From: Gryganskiella cystojenkinii
Lineage: Eukaryota; Mortierellomycota; Mortierellomycetes; Mortierellales; Mortierellaceae
Assembly (NCBI GenBank): GCA_015852425.1
Contig: JAAAIG010000132.1
Coordinates: 19,957-38,937 of the forward strand
Length of the DNA: 18,981 nt
Direction: 5' to 3'
Below the pieces are notes generated by a model. That model did no database searches and was not told the origin of the DNA. It was given only the letters and a program-made list of their open reading frames with translations. The position numbers were made by a program, and so were the translations under genes. Shown one piece after another: positions 9,395 through 18,963 of the stretch. The stretch's first letter is position 1. Every line of letters starts with the position of its first letter.

Positions 9395-9452
9395 TTTTTC
9401 TTTTATAATAAATGATTTTAATTTTTCTGTTGGTAATTTTTATCCGTATCTC
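9395..9452. other. AT-rich inner end of the left arm
   Basis: 58 bp from the T5 after the tRNA-like module to the point where the arms stop pairing; strongly AT-rich (TTTTATAATAAATG, AATTTTTATCC). The mirror lies at 9530-9587. It could be the 3' body of a tRNA-headed element, but only one copy per arm exists, so this is untested. Confidence 0.4.
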
Positions 9453-9529
9453 ACCCAGACCTCCATTGTCCAACTGTCAGCGCATTGGATTATTAATAGA
9501 TAATATAGAGAGTGGCCGAGGTGAAAGAT
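9453..9529. other. Unique 77-bp spacer at the palindrome centre
   Basis: The arms stop pairing exactly after the left CCGTATCTC and before the right GAGATACGG. The 77 bp between them are not self-complementary, so this is a true asymmetric loop. It holds a tRNA-like plus-strand stretch at 9512-9519 (TGGCCGAG, as in A-box/D-arm sequences of Ser and Leu tRNAs) and an AT-rich middle (9490-9509). No complete tRNA fold or ORF is supported. It may be the original DNA beyond the arm, or a junction sequence formed when the inverted copy arose. Confidence 0.85.
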
Positions 9530-9587
9530 GAGATACGGATAAAAATTACCAACAGAAAAATTAAAATCATTTATTATAAAAGAAAAA

Positions 9588-9637
9588 GAAGCCAACCGCA
9601 GGGGTCGAACCGAGGTAACCCACTCGGACATGGGCTC
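9588..9637 (-). pseudogene. tRNA-like module without anticodon arm (right)
   Basis: Mirror of 9345-9394 on the minus strand. Confidence 0.6.
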
Positions 9638-9873
9638 GCCTCCAACGGCGTGTGTTAGGCAAAGAGAAATATCAGATGTGAAAGGGAGAGCCGCGTTCAG
9701 TCGATGGCCATTTTACCACAGGGCGGATACCATTACCGACAGATTGGTGGCAGCAGTGCGCCCGTTTTCAACAAATAGACTAAACCCTTGCCCAAACTTC
9801 GTGTTTTCATGCAAACTGTAAATTTGAGCTCCGCCACCATAGCGAGAAAGAATACAGTATGTGTGCGGCGCGT
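9588..9873 (-). repeat. tRNA-module repeat, copy 2 (right arm)
   Basis: Mirror of 9109-9394. Confidence 0.8.
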
Positions 9874-10668
9874 CTATCCCCACCATTGGACTCCAGGACA
9901 AGATCATAATATTGACGCAAGTAGAATTTTGTACCACTATGCTCATTCAAATTTCAAAATGTGCCAATATTAAGTTTTTACCAGGGCTTTACCAGGGATT
10001 TCCATCAGATTAGACTCACTCCCCCCCCCCCCCTTTGAGATGAGTTTTATTTCGCATTGTTGCACCCCGTGAGAGTTGCTTTTCCGAGTATTCACAGAGG
10101 GATAAATTCAGTATGGACGCTGTGTACATAAACCGCCGCCTGCACGTTGGCCTATGACTCCTTTTTATTTTTTATTGGCGTTTTGTCTGCCACCAAAAGC
10201 TGCAATGTAGGGTCTAAACTAATAAACATCAACTAAGACAAATAAAGAAGGCTACGTGCTCCGTGAGGATACATGCACAACAAACGCCACCGCCCATCAC
10301 GGTGTTAGGATGAAAAACTAATCCTAATAATAAGGGATCTTCCCCCGCGTTTCTAACAACACTAAATGATACAAACCGTGAATTGAACTGAATAATCGCA
10401 TATCTGCCTGCGAAGGTCCCGATGGTCTATCAGTGGTGTACCAAACTGACAACAACCGTCTGAACACAGCAGGCCGAACCCATCGTGCCAATTGCCGCCG
10501 TCGACATCACATGGAGACTGCTTTTGCTTTCGAGGTATACCGTGCGTCCTCATCCATGCCATTGTGGCCTCGTATCGGGTCTTCCATAGGCGAGAGGAGG
10601 CGAACTTGGTCCAAATAACAGACTAAATGATGCGCGACCGATGTCGCGGTGGATGAGATTTCGAAAAG
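9874..10668. other. Gene-free DNA between the two repeat copies (right)
   Basis: Mirror of 8314-9108, with C13 at 10021-10033 and the variant bases at 10041-10054. Confidence 0.55.
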
Positions 10669-10947
10669 GGCCTTCCAGGATTGGACCAGGGCAACAGGCA
10701 CCACTCGGACATGGGCTCACCTCCAGCGGCGTGTGTTAGGCAAAGAGAACGAGCAGATGTAAAAGGGAAAGCGGCGTTCAAGCGACAGACTAGACATGGA
10801 CCTCACAGGGAGTATAGCATTACCGACAGATTGGTGATAGTGTGCGCCCGTTTCAAATAGACTATATCATTGGCTAAAACTTTGTGTTTTCATGCGAACT
10901 CTGTATAAATCTGTGGCAATCGGGAAAAAAGAACCTGTGCGACGCGT
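10669..10947 (-). repeat. tRNA-module repeat, copy 1 (right arm)
   Basis: Mirror of 8035-8313. Confidence 0.8.
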
Positions 10948-11138
10948 TTTATTGCAACCGTTCAACTTTAAGCCGACTAGTGAGCCTGAATGGACACCCA
11001 TTCGACTAGACTGCGCGCAAAAGCGGCGTGAGTGCATACTGATCGTGATATGACGTTTCTGACCTGCGACATTTTCGTCTCTCTATCCATTTGCACCTTC
11101 ATACGAATTTTTCTTCTCTCCCAAGCGAACTGAATTCG

Positions 11139-11147
11139 TATAAAAGG
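11139..11147 (+). promoter_or_regulatory. TATA box of the secreted-protein gene (right)
   Basis: TATAAAAGG on the plus strand; mirror of 7835-7843. Confidence 0.75.
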
Positions 11148-11224
11148 GTCACTCCTTCATCGAATATCTCTCATTATCATCATCCAACTCCACCAATCCA
11201 CTCCACTCTACTCCACCAAATCAA

Positions 11225-11318
11225 GTAAGAACCACTTCCAAGAACAACTTCACTCAGTTTTGAAATGTGATTTCAACCGTACTAATTTCCAACCTCAATC
11301 TCATCAACTGCCTTTTAG
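11225..11318 (+). other. 5'-UTR intron of the secreted-protein gene (right)
   Basis: Donor GTAAGA at 11225, TACTAAT at 11280-11286, acceptor CCTTTTAG ending at 11318; the ATG is at 11320. It removes the upstream in-frame ATG at 11260. Confidence 0.7.
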
Positions 11319-11319
11319 C

Positions 11320-11607
11320 ATGAAGATTTCGCTCACTTTCGCTGCCCTCAGTGCCGTCTTGATCGCCTCCAGTGCCGAGGCTTTCCGTGTCTGCGTCGCA
11401 GGCTGGGAGGACAACAACACTTGTGGTTTCCACTGCCAGAACGGTGACCCCCAGGACGGAAACTGGTGCAGAAACTTCAAGAGTGCGCTCCAAAAGAACA
11501 ACGCCAATTGCTGGGGCGATTGCAGTGCGTCTGGTGGATACTATTTCTACTGCTCCAAGAACACTTTGAGCCCCAGCCAGTGCAACACCCACTGGTGGAG
11601 CAACTAA
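11320..11607 (+). CDS. Small secreted eight-cysteine protein (right copy)
   Basis: Identical to the left copy. Single coding exon, stop TAA at 11605-11607. The context is complete for a pol II gene: TATA at 11139, a 94-bp 5'-UTR intron ending at 11318, coding exon, AATAAA at 11685. Together with the classic secretion signal this argues for a real, probably well expressed gene despite its small size. Confidence 0.78.
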   Translation: MKISLTFAALSAVLIASSAEAFRVCVAGWEDNNTCGFHCQNGDPQDGNWCRNFKSALQKNNANCWGDCSASGGYYFYCSKNTLSPSQCNTHWWSN

Positions 11608-12480
11608 GATCGCAAATCGACTCGATGGTTGCACAGAGTAATCAGTTTAACTCTCGTTATCGCATGACCCACACGGTCAGATAGAATAAACAAGATATCA
11701 TTTGCTCTTTAATCGCTATTGCCATCGTCAGACTTTAGGGCGATTTGACTAATGTAAATGATATGACAATTACTCTGGCACGTTCATCTTACTATCCATT
11801 TAAGTTTACTGTTGACTTTTATCTCTTACCTATTATTCGCGTCGCCTTTCACTGCTGGGTGTCATATAATGTTCGAAAGGCTTGCAGCCCGTCGTTTTCT
11901 CTTACCTTGGAATAAAACCATTCCTGACCCCCCTCCCCCCCCAAAAAAAAGGGTGTCCCTAACTCTATATAAGGATCAGCGTCTGCCGGGATGCAAAGCA
12001 AATCTCACTGCTTGCCTCCAATCGTCCCTATTGTCTCTCTTTCTTCTATTTCTATCTTTAATCCCTCAATAGTGGTGTGTAAGGACCTTGCTGGGGAGAG
12101 AAGCGATGCGATTCTAGATGTACAGTGCTTGAAACCAGATCCCTGAGGAAGTTAGCGGCAGTAGTGACCGCGATTTGAGGCGAAAGAATCAAGAGAGTTG
12201 AGCACAGACGTGTTACGAAAATCTGTCCCTTCACTGTGGCCTGACGAACAAAACAAAAAAAAAAAGAAGGGGTGGGGAGGGGGCCGCGTTGTTTGTGGAT
12301 CGGTTCACATTTCACGCTCATATCTCGCCGCCATGGAAGTTTAGAAACTCCTAATAAATTTGTAAGTCAGTCGGGCAATCGACGATGGATGACCAGGGGC
12401 ATTCTCATTAGCCCAATTTACCACTTTTCCGCCGTTTAATAATTTTGGTGGCAAGGGGGTGAGGCTTGAAAAAAAAAAAA
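11608..12480. other. Convergent intergenic region, secreted protein / MDM34 (right)
   Basis: Mirror of 6502-7374. The TATA-like TATATAAGG is at 11966-11974 on the plus strand, directly after a C-rich/A-rich block. The short ORF downstream of it (from an ATG at 11991, about 50 codons) has no recognisable features. Confidence 0.5.
11685..11690 (+). terminator. Poly(A) signal of the secreted-protein gene (right)
   Basis: AATAAA, 78 bases past the TAA; mirror of 7292-7297. Confidence 0.65.
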
Positions 12481-14995
12481 CTACGTGGATGTATCTAGCT
12501 CAAACCATCCAGACTGGGAATTCGTAAAAGGTTTGCCAGTCTTGTACAATGACGGTCGATCGAGGTGATCTTGCTGTGCCGTTGTCAGACTCTTATGCCC
12601 TCTCTTCTTGTCCCCACCATCCTTGCTCAAAACGCCTAAACCGATACCGACAGAACTCACTCTTCTTGAACTCAAAATCGATGAATTTCGTTTGTCTCGC
12701 TTCAGAGGTGCGGGTGGTGGTAACCGTGGTGATGGCTGGCTGTATCGCTGCGTATTACTGAACGTCCTCGCTGTCGGCATCGTAGGTGTCCTGAGCGTCG
12801 TCTGACCGTGTATCTGCGCCGGTGAGAGTGGTATGTTAGGCGATCCAGAGGAAGAAGATGAAGAGGATGCGGATGTGGGTGGCGATTGGTGCGCTTTGCT
12901 GTTGAGTTGTATGGAGGCTAATTCGCGATTCAAGGCAGTTTCTGGCGACAGCGCAGATCGCGATGTAGTTACAGAACTCGTCTCTATCCGGGTATGATGG
13001 TCCTTGTCGAGATGATGACTGTTGTCGGAACTTGACCAAGATCGCATATCCACCCCAGACGAGAATCCTCCTGGCATCGACAATGGCGAATTGCTGCTGT
13101 AAGGATGGTTCGGATTGTTGTGTTGTTTCGACGACCGCCGATGACTGAGCTGAGGCCGAGAAACCGGTGCGGATCCTGAAGATGACGAGGAGGGAACCTC
13201 CAGCATAGATTTCGTCCTTGATATCGTCGGCTCCGGAATCTCGTTGAGGACCAAATCCGCAGAATTTTTGGCCATCTTCTCCACATAGACGAACTCATTT
13301 TCGGAAAGTGCCTCGTCCACGTCGTTGTACTCGTCCGACTCATAATCGCTCAACTCTCGAGGTCCACTACCACCACCCATTTGCATCCCATACCGACGGA
13401 TTCCGACACGACCCTGAAGACGACGATGCGATATCCGGGGGGAACTTTGACCGTCATAATGATGAACAGGTTGATCATTGAGGGATCGTCGGTTCAAATT
13501 TTCAAGAGCATCCTTGGATAAACCGACGCTGTTGAGACTACCGGGTCCACTTCTGTTGACGGGAGATTGCGATCCATAGGGAGTGCCATTGGAATAGTAC
13601 TGGACCGAGACGGGCCGTTTTGGTGGAACAGACCGGAAAGCGAAATGGTCCAAATTTTGAGCATAGGGAGAAATGGTCTGGTTGCTATGTATCAAATTTG
13701 CAAACTGATTGGCGAGGTGCGTAGATTCCGCGATGCCCAAGGACGAGAGTCTATCCAAAGTCGGAGCAGTTGCTGTTGCGGTATCGTGTCGATTAGAAGA
13801 ATGAGAGGGTCGCCTGCTGGAGGCACGAGAGGCGGAACGATCGACTACGGGTCTGTTGGAAGGATGATCAAGTGATTCCTGTAATAAATCGCGATGTGCA
13901 TCTCCAGTATAATCCGTGTGAGGATCTCGAGGCCCTACTCCTGGCGACTCTGATCGGACGGTCGCAGAGGCTGGTTTACGGTACGTGGCATTCAACCGAT
14001 CGTCTTCGTAATGGGGTCCCGCGCTCATGTCCGGCTCTGAGCTTGTCCGACCCGGTGTCTTTTTCGAGCCCGGTAGCATGGACGATCGCCGCGAAGGGTT
14101 CTGAGAAACCATGGGTGTGCCCAGACCTCCGTCATAAATTCCAGGTCGCCCATAAAGTTCCTCCTGTGATGACTGTTGTTGTTGCTGCTGCTGTTGCCGT
14201 GAGACTTCCTCGGGTTTCTTGGTAAACTGTTGGGAGAGGTTATGGATCGCGGTCGGTAAATCCTCCTGGAAGAGGTTACGAAGTTGTTTCTCAATCTCGG
14301 ATTGTAAAAACTTTTGAATCGGGGTGATGCTGTCGAAGGTTGAGCTGACGAGGACAGATTCCAGAGGGTCGTTCTTGAAAACCAGAGTAATTCCTTTGAT
14401 TTGATCTACAACCAGGACAATGATCCCTCGTAATTTGAAATCGCTGATCCTGAGAAGCATGGGAACAACCAACGGTTGATCCGCGGCCAAGATGCCACGG
14501 CGGGTATAAGAAGGGTTGTCGGTCTTTTTCACGTTCATTGGATTTGCCTATTATGCCGCATATGTTGTATGAGTCTCCGAGTCAAAAACGGTGGCCATAG
14601 TCAGTGAGTATCATTTCAGAATGGCATACCTGGACTTTAGTCTGAAGCACGATATGGGCATCGCCATTGTAGGTCAACTTGAAGATACCTCGGAAACGCT
14701 CCATCGAGAGTTCGCCCATCTCGAGCATCTCCAGGTCCGGTGGCTATCGAGGGATCAAAAAAAGAGGGAAAGGGTGAGGCTACAAGTTGTAGACTGTGAA
14801 CCATTAAAAAAAGAGCGGGGTTATGGCTCTAAGAAAACGGGCATTTACCAGGGTGCCCATATCGAGCTCTTTGACGGTGATATGGTCAACAATGACGGCA
14901 GGTTTATTCCCTTTGTTCAGGGCATTGGTGAGCATGGTCTTTGCCTCCTGGATGAACTCTTCAGAGAAATAGGGCCATTGGAATCGGAACGCCAT
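12481..14995 (-). CDS. MDM34: Mdm34, ERMES complex subunit (right copy, 3 exons)
   Basis: The minus-strand exons are 14849-14995, 14630-14743 and 12481-14547; the product is identical to the left copy. The third exon starts nine bases (Ala-Asn-Pro) before the Met that opens the large ORF, which completes the conserved VQANP junction. The tail carries an acidic patch (about residues 395-420, [13 protein letters not shown]) and Ser-rich stretches that could be phosphorylated. No transmembrane helix is evident; membrane association would be through the SMP domain or partners, as is known for the family. Confidence 0.95.
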
Positions 14996-15407
14996 TGCTG
15001 TATTAAGAAAAGATTAATTGAGATAAGGAGGGTCGCGCACGAGACTCCGGAATGGATAGTAAGGGAGTAGTCAAGCAGACTGAGGGCATGTGGGAACAGC
15101 CTTCCAAGAAGCTGTTATGCGCTGGAAATGGTCGGATTTAAAGAATACAAAGGGATGAGGCGGTTGACAAGAATGGGTGCAGAAGAGATGAAGTGAAGTG
15201 AAGGAGATTCGAATCCGAATGCGCGTGTGATTCAAAATGTTTGATTTCTCTTTTTCTCATTGCCTTTTTGAGACCAGGCCGAAAAAGGTTCTTTTCTTCC
15301 TTGCGGTCTTTCGGGCGAGCAATCGAGTGACTTGTTTGATCTTTTCTCTCCATTTTTCCTGATCAACTCGATTACTTTTTCTCATTTCTCATTACACAGT
15401 TAACACC
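14996..15407. promoter_or_regulatory. Divergent promoter between MDM34 and FKBP12 (right)
   Basis: Mirror copy of 3575-3986, driving MDM34 on the minus strand and FKBP12 on the plus strand. Confidence 0.6.
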
Positions 15408-16113
15408 ATGGGCGTAACAAAGAAAACAATCACCCCTGGAGACGGCATCAACTTTCCAAAGCCTGGCCAGACCGTGGTCATCCACTGTGCGTCGACCTTG
15501 GACCTTTTTTTTTTTTTTTTGTTTCTTGCTCTTGCCTGAACGCTTCCTGCTTTTTTTTTTTTTCTTTTTCCCGGATCTGTCGATGACCTATCCCTCTCTT
15601 GTTGCTTATTCACCAGACGTCGGAACTGTACGCCCTTCGGCTCTTGCTTGAGTATTTGTGATGGTGTTTCCTTGAAAGATAGATCTTCCTGCGATCATGC
15701 GCTGACTCTTTCTTGTCCTCCCTCTTACATAATCTTTGAATAACAAACAGCTCGAGAGTGGCCGCAAGTTTGATTCTTCAAGAGATCGTGGTCAGCCATT
15801 CCAGACCCAGATCGGCGTCGGTCGTGTTATCAAGGGGTGGGAGAAGGGTAAGCAACAGACAAATCAAATCTTACGCTTGGACCAAGGACCAAGGAACCAG
15901 ACACAATCCTCCCTTTTTTATTAACAATCCAGTTACTGTCATCGCTGTACCCTCCGGATCTGATTAATAGGTGTCCCCTTGATGTCAGTTGGCGAGAGAG
16001 CGATTCTCAATATCACCTATGATTACGGATACGGCGCCAGGGGTATGCCTCCAATGATCCCTGGACTCTCCAATCTCATCTTTGATGTTGAACTTCTTGA
16101 GATTCTTGATTAA
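15408..16113 (+). CDS. FKBP12-type peptidyl-prolyl cis-trans isomerase (right copy, 4 exons)
   Basis: The exons are 15408-15486, 15617-15627, 15751-15847 and 15971-16113. Introns are 130, 123 and 123 bp with donors GTGCGT, GTACGC and GTAAGC and acceptors CAG, CAG and TAG. The 11-nt microexon contributes the end of the Tyr27 codon plus Val-Gly-Thr. Without it the conserved HYVGTLESG strand cannot be joined, because reading on past it reaches a stop within a few codons. The protein is identical to the left copy. The only differences from the left copy are five intronic substitutions at 15546-15563, which create a T13 run. Confidence 0.95.
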
Positions 16114-17213
16114 GAACACGAAGGTCAACACGGGGGGTGATGGTCAGGACATGAAGATGATCATCCCTCACATTGACGTAAAAACTTTGAAAACCAAATA
16201 GAGCTGCATGCCAACATCATGACCATAGAAAACAAAGCGTAGACCATCAACCGCAATCGTTCATCAAACTGTAGATCTCAACTGTGGACTTACATCCCGA
16301 CCCAATCCAGCAGCGGATGCTTAAATTTCCCAGAAGATACACCTACCCTGTCTAGTTTTGGAGATTCCGCGGCAACCGTCCTTCAACAAGCGCAACGTCT
16401 TTTTTGACCAACCGCTCTTGATTGTCCCGAGGAGGTATCCATTTTGGAGTGCATCTTCTCTAACTACCCTGTTTCTTTGCCCCTTCTACTGTGTACTCTA
16501 CTCCCCTTCCTTCTCGCTTTCGCCCCCTGTTGCTCCCAAAGTAGAGACCTCTTTTCTTCTTCTCTCGACCCAATTTGCGAAGAAAAATGAGGGGTTCCCC
16601 TACTCTTGTGTCAGGATTTGACCAGAAAGTTGAACACAAGGAAAAAAGGAAAAGGGGGAGAAAGGGGAGAAAGGGAGACAGACCCTTGTTCATCTCATAT
16701 TTGCGTCTTTGGGGTTCCAACAACCGAGTGGGACTCTCGCCGATTGGTCCGTGTGTTTGTTTTGGCTTTCTCGCTGCCCCTCCGTTCCCCTCCCCCCTTT
16801 TTTTGCATCGTCGCAGTCGCCTGCTCAATCTTTGTGGAACCCGACAGCAAAAGGGAGGATCCGTCTTGGTGTTGTGCGAGTTTGCGGTGCACGCTTGGAT
16901 TGAGTTGTCGTGCAGCAGTCTGACAGGTTCTGAAAAGAAGAAAAGAAAATGCAAAAAAGACAGGAGACATCTGCCGCAGCGACCAAAAGACGACTGCTGC
17001 AGGTCTTTCAAAAGGATCCAAAAAAGGGTTCGACATTTGTTGTTACTTTTAAGTCAAAATGATAAAAGGGCTTCTTCTCGGAGAGCCTGTTCTTTCCTTT
17101 CCTCCTTTCTTTTTGCTGACCTCTCATTCTCATTTTGCATTACGCCTTCATTCGACAACACATCATAACCTTACTCCGCCTCTTCTACTCTCTCGTAATA
17201 CCTATATACCCAC
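16114..17213. other. Intergenic region between FKBP12 and FYVE genes (right)
   Basis: Mirror of 1769-2868. Both flanking genes are on the plus strand, so this holds the FKBP12 3' end and the FYVE promoter and leader. A CT-rich tract covers about 16430-16580 and TATATA lies at 17203-17208, too close to the FYVE start codon (17214) to act as its TATA box. Confidence 0.6.
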
Positions 17214-18930
17214 ATGGACGTGTACTCTTTGACAAAGAAACAGCGACCCACACACTTGACCCGCGGGGGAGGGCAGACCACAAACAACTCGACAATGACC
17301 TCGGGCCAGATCACGACCGCGGCCGCTATGGCCAACAATAATAATAATAACGTGAACTCTACAAAGAATCCAACCTCCGCCACTGCCACTGCTTTAGCCC
17401 AATTGGAGCAAAAACATTCTCAGCTCCCTCCTCAATACCGACAGGCATTGCTTGAGCAACAGCAGCAGCAGCAGCTACAACAACAACAACAAAGGCTACC
17501 CTCAGCACCTCCAACGCTAGCCGAGATTGAAAGCAAACATGCTCAATTGCCTCCGCAATACCGTCAAGCCGTGTTGGAACAACAGCAAAGAGAACATCAG
17601 CTTAGGATGCAACAACTGCAACAAAACGGATCCTCGACTTCGCCTCCACGTCAACAACAACAGAGTCAACAACAACAACAACAACAACCACAATCACCTT
17701 GCCAGACCGTGTCATTGACCTCTTCACCGAATGGCAAAAGTGGGAATGGAAATGTTTCTCGTCGCGGACCTCTGGGAATGAACAACAGCAACAATGCAAG
17801 TCATCAACGGATTGTCTCTGCTCCATTGATGAGTTCTCATCGTTCAAACCGACAAGGAGCTGACTCGACCCATTCTAGTCCTGGTCCTGGACCCAGCCGT
17901 GCACACTGGAAGGTAATGCTAAGTTAGTTGTTGGGTTCACTTCCAATTGCTTTTTTTTATTATTGTGAACACAGCAAAAGGTGACAATCCTCTATCCTCT
18001 CGTCCCTTGTGCTCACGCGATCGTCATCCTCATCTCTGTTCTTGTTTGCAACAAGACACGAAAGAACAATTGAAAGTTAACTAACAAGTCTCATTTCCTA
18101 TCTGTTCCTCTCGCTCTTTTCTTACTCTGCTCTCTTTTTTTACCAATTAAAAAACATAGCCTGACAGCAGCACCCACATTTGTACTTGGCCAGGTTGCCG
18201 GCGAGAGTTTGGTCTCTTCGACCGTCGACATCATTGTAGAAGGTGAGCTGTCGTTTGTGTGCATTTCATTTTTCAAATCATTTTGTCGTCTGTTGTCTCT
18301 TGTACTCTCCTTAATCACCCCTTCATTTTCTTTCCTCGAATACAGCATCGTTGTCTGCAAAGAAAGGAACGCAATGCAAGAATTGCAAGCTAATTGTTTT
18401 TTCTCTCCTTGATTTTCCTTTCTCTTTGTCCCTTTTCACTCTCTCTTTTTCACTATTGGTCTTATTTTAGATGCGGCGACATCTTTTGCAGTGCCCATTG
18501 TTCAAAATCTATTCCGCTGGATCAAGCCCTCGATTTCAATCCGACCTCGGGTGTCCAGAGTCGCGCCTGCATTGGATGTTTTGAAGCCTTTGAACAATGG
18601 CAAGGTTTGATCCCGAGTCCGCCACCAAACCCAGTACGGTACGCGTTCCAGAGTATCCTTCAGGAACAAAAACATAACAACAGGATCGCAGGGTCCGCTT
18701 CGGATGGTCAGATCGCCAGCAACACGACGATTTTTGGAGATTATAATAATAACGGCCATAGTGTTGCTCACAAGTCTTCTTCACCGGAGTTGCTCTCGAA
18801 TCGAAAAACTCTAAATACGGGTCACATCCCCGAGGGTCTCTTGGGAAGCAATTCTTCGGGTGAGACACTTGGTCGTGAAGGTAAAATTTTATTGGGGACT
18901 AAGAGTGATGTTCCCCGATCGTTTTCGTGA
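17214..18930 (+). CDS. FYVE zinc-finger protein, glutamine-rich (right copy, 3 exons)
   Basis: The exons are 17214-17912, 18160-18242 and 18471-18930. Introns are 247 bp (GTAATG...ATAG) and 228 bp (GTGAGC...TTTTAG); the second splits the Arg codon inside RRHHCRRCG. The single-intron join gives HWKPD, restoring the canonical WxxD motif. The protein is identical to the left copy. The first Cys pair is spaced CX4C and the third pair is C-S-A-H-C, so H270 may replace a Cys ligand; the classical EEA1/Vps27 fingers use CX2C pairs. Residues after about 305 are Ser/Gly/Asn-rich with no recognised domain. A potential intron starts at 18881 (GTAAAA), with a branch-like GCTAAC at 18941-18946, so the gene could run past the window end. 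Confidence 0.85.
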
Positions 18931-18963
18931 TCATATCGAAGCTAACTGCCCAAAGCTACGGCA

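Larger units (their letters stand above)
1..9452. repeat. Left arm of a 9.45-kb near-perfect inverted repeat
   Basis: This arm is the reverse complement of 9530-18981. Every paired feature satisfies x + y = 18982, so there is no net insertion or deletion across 9452 bp, and homopolymers of 13, 16 and 18 bases have equal length in both arms. I found nine substitutions: left 3419, 3423, 3427, 3432 and 3436 (inside FKBP intron 1) and left 8928, 8929, 8939 and 8941 (gene-free DNA beside a G13 tract). Coding exons of all four genes are identical between the arms. It may be a genuine palindrome or a fold-back artefact. Confidence 0.97.

Noticed and set aside
9440..9631. ORF of 63 codons crossing the palindrome centre on the minus strand
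   Set aside because: It depends on the junction and spacer, has no features of a protein, and overlaps the tRNA-like repeat.
11260..11319. Upstream in-frame ATG extending the secreted protein by 20 residues
   Set aside because: It lies inside a well-formed 5'-UTR intron and would place a polar stretch before the signal peptide.
16460..17168. Several long overlapping ORFs (up to 197 codons) in the FKBP12-FYVE intergenic region and its left mirror
   Set aside because: They overlap on both strands and in several frames, are arginine/serine-rich from purine-pyrimidine tracts, lack introns or domains, and occupy a promoter position.
17975..17980. Possible 6-base exon inside FYVE intron 1, flanked by ACAG and GTGACA
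   Set aside because: It would insert Gln-Lys into the conserved WxxD motif; the single intron gives WKPD directly.
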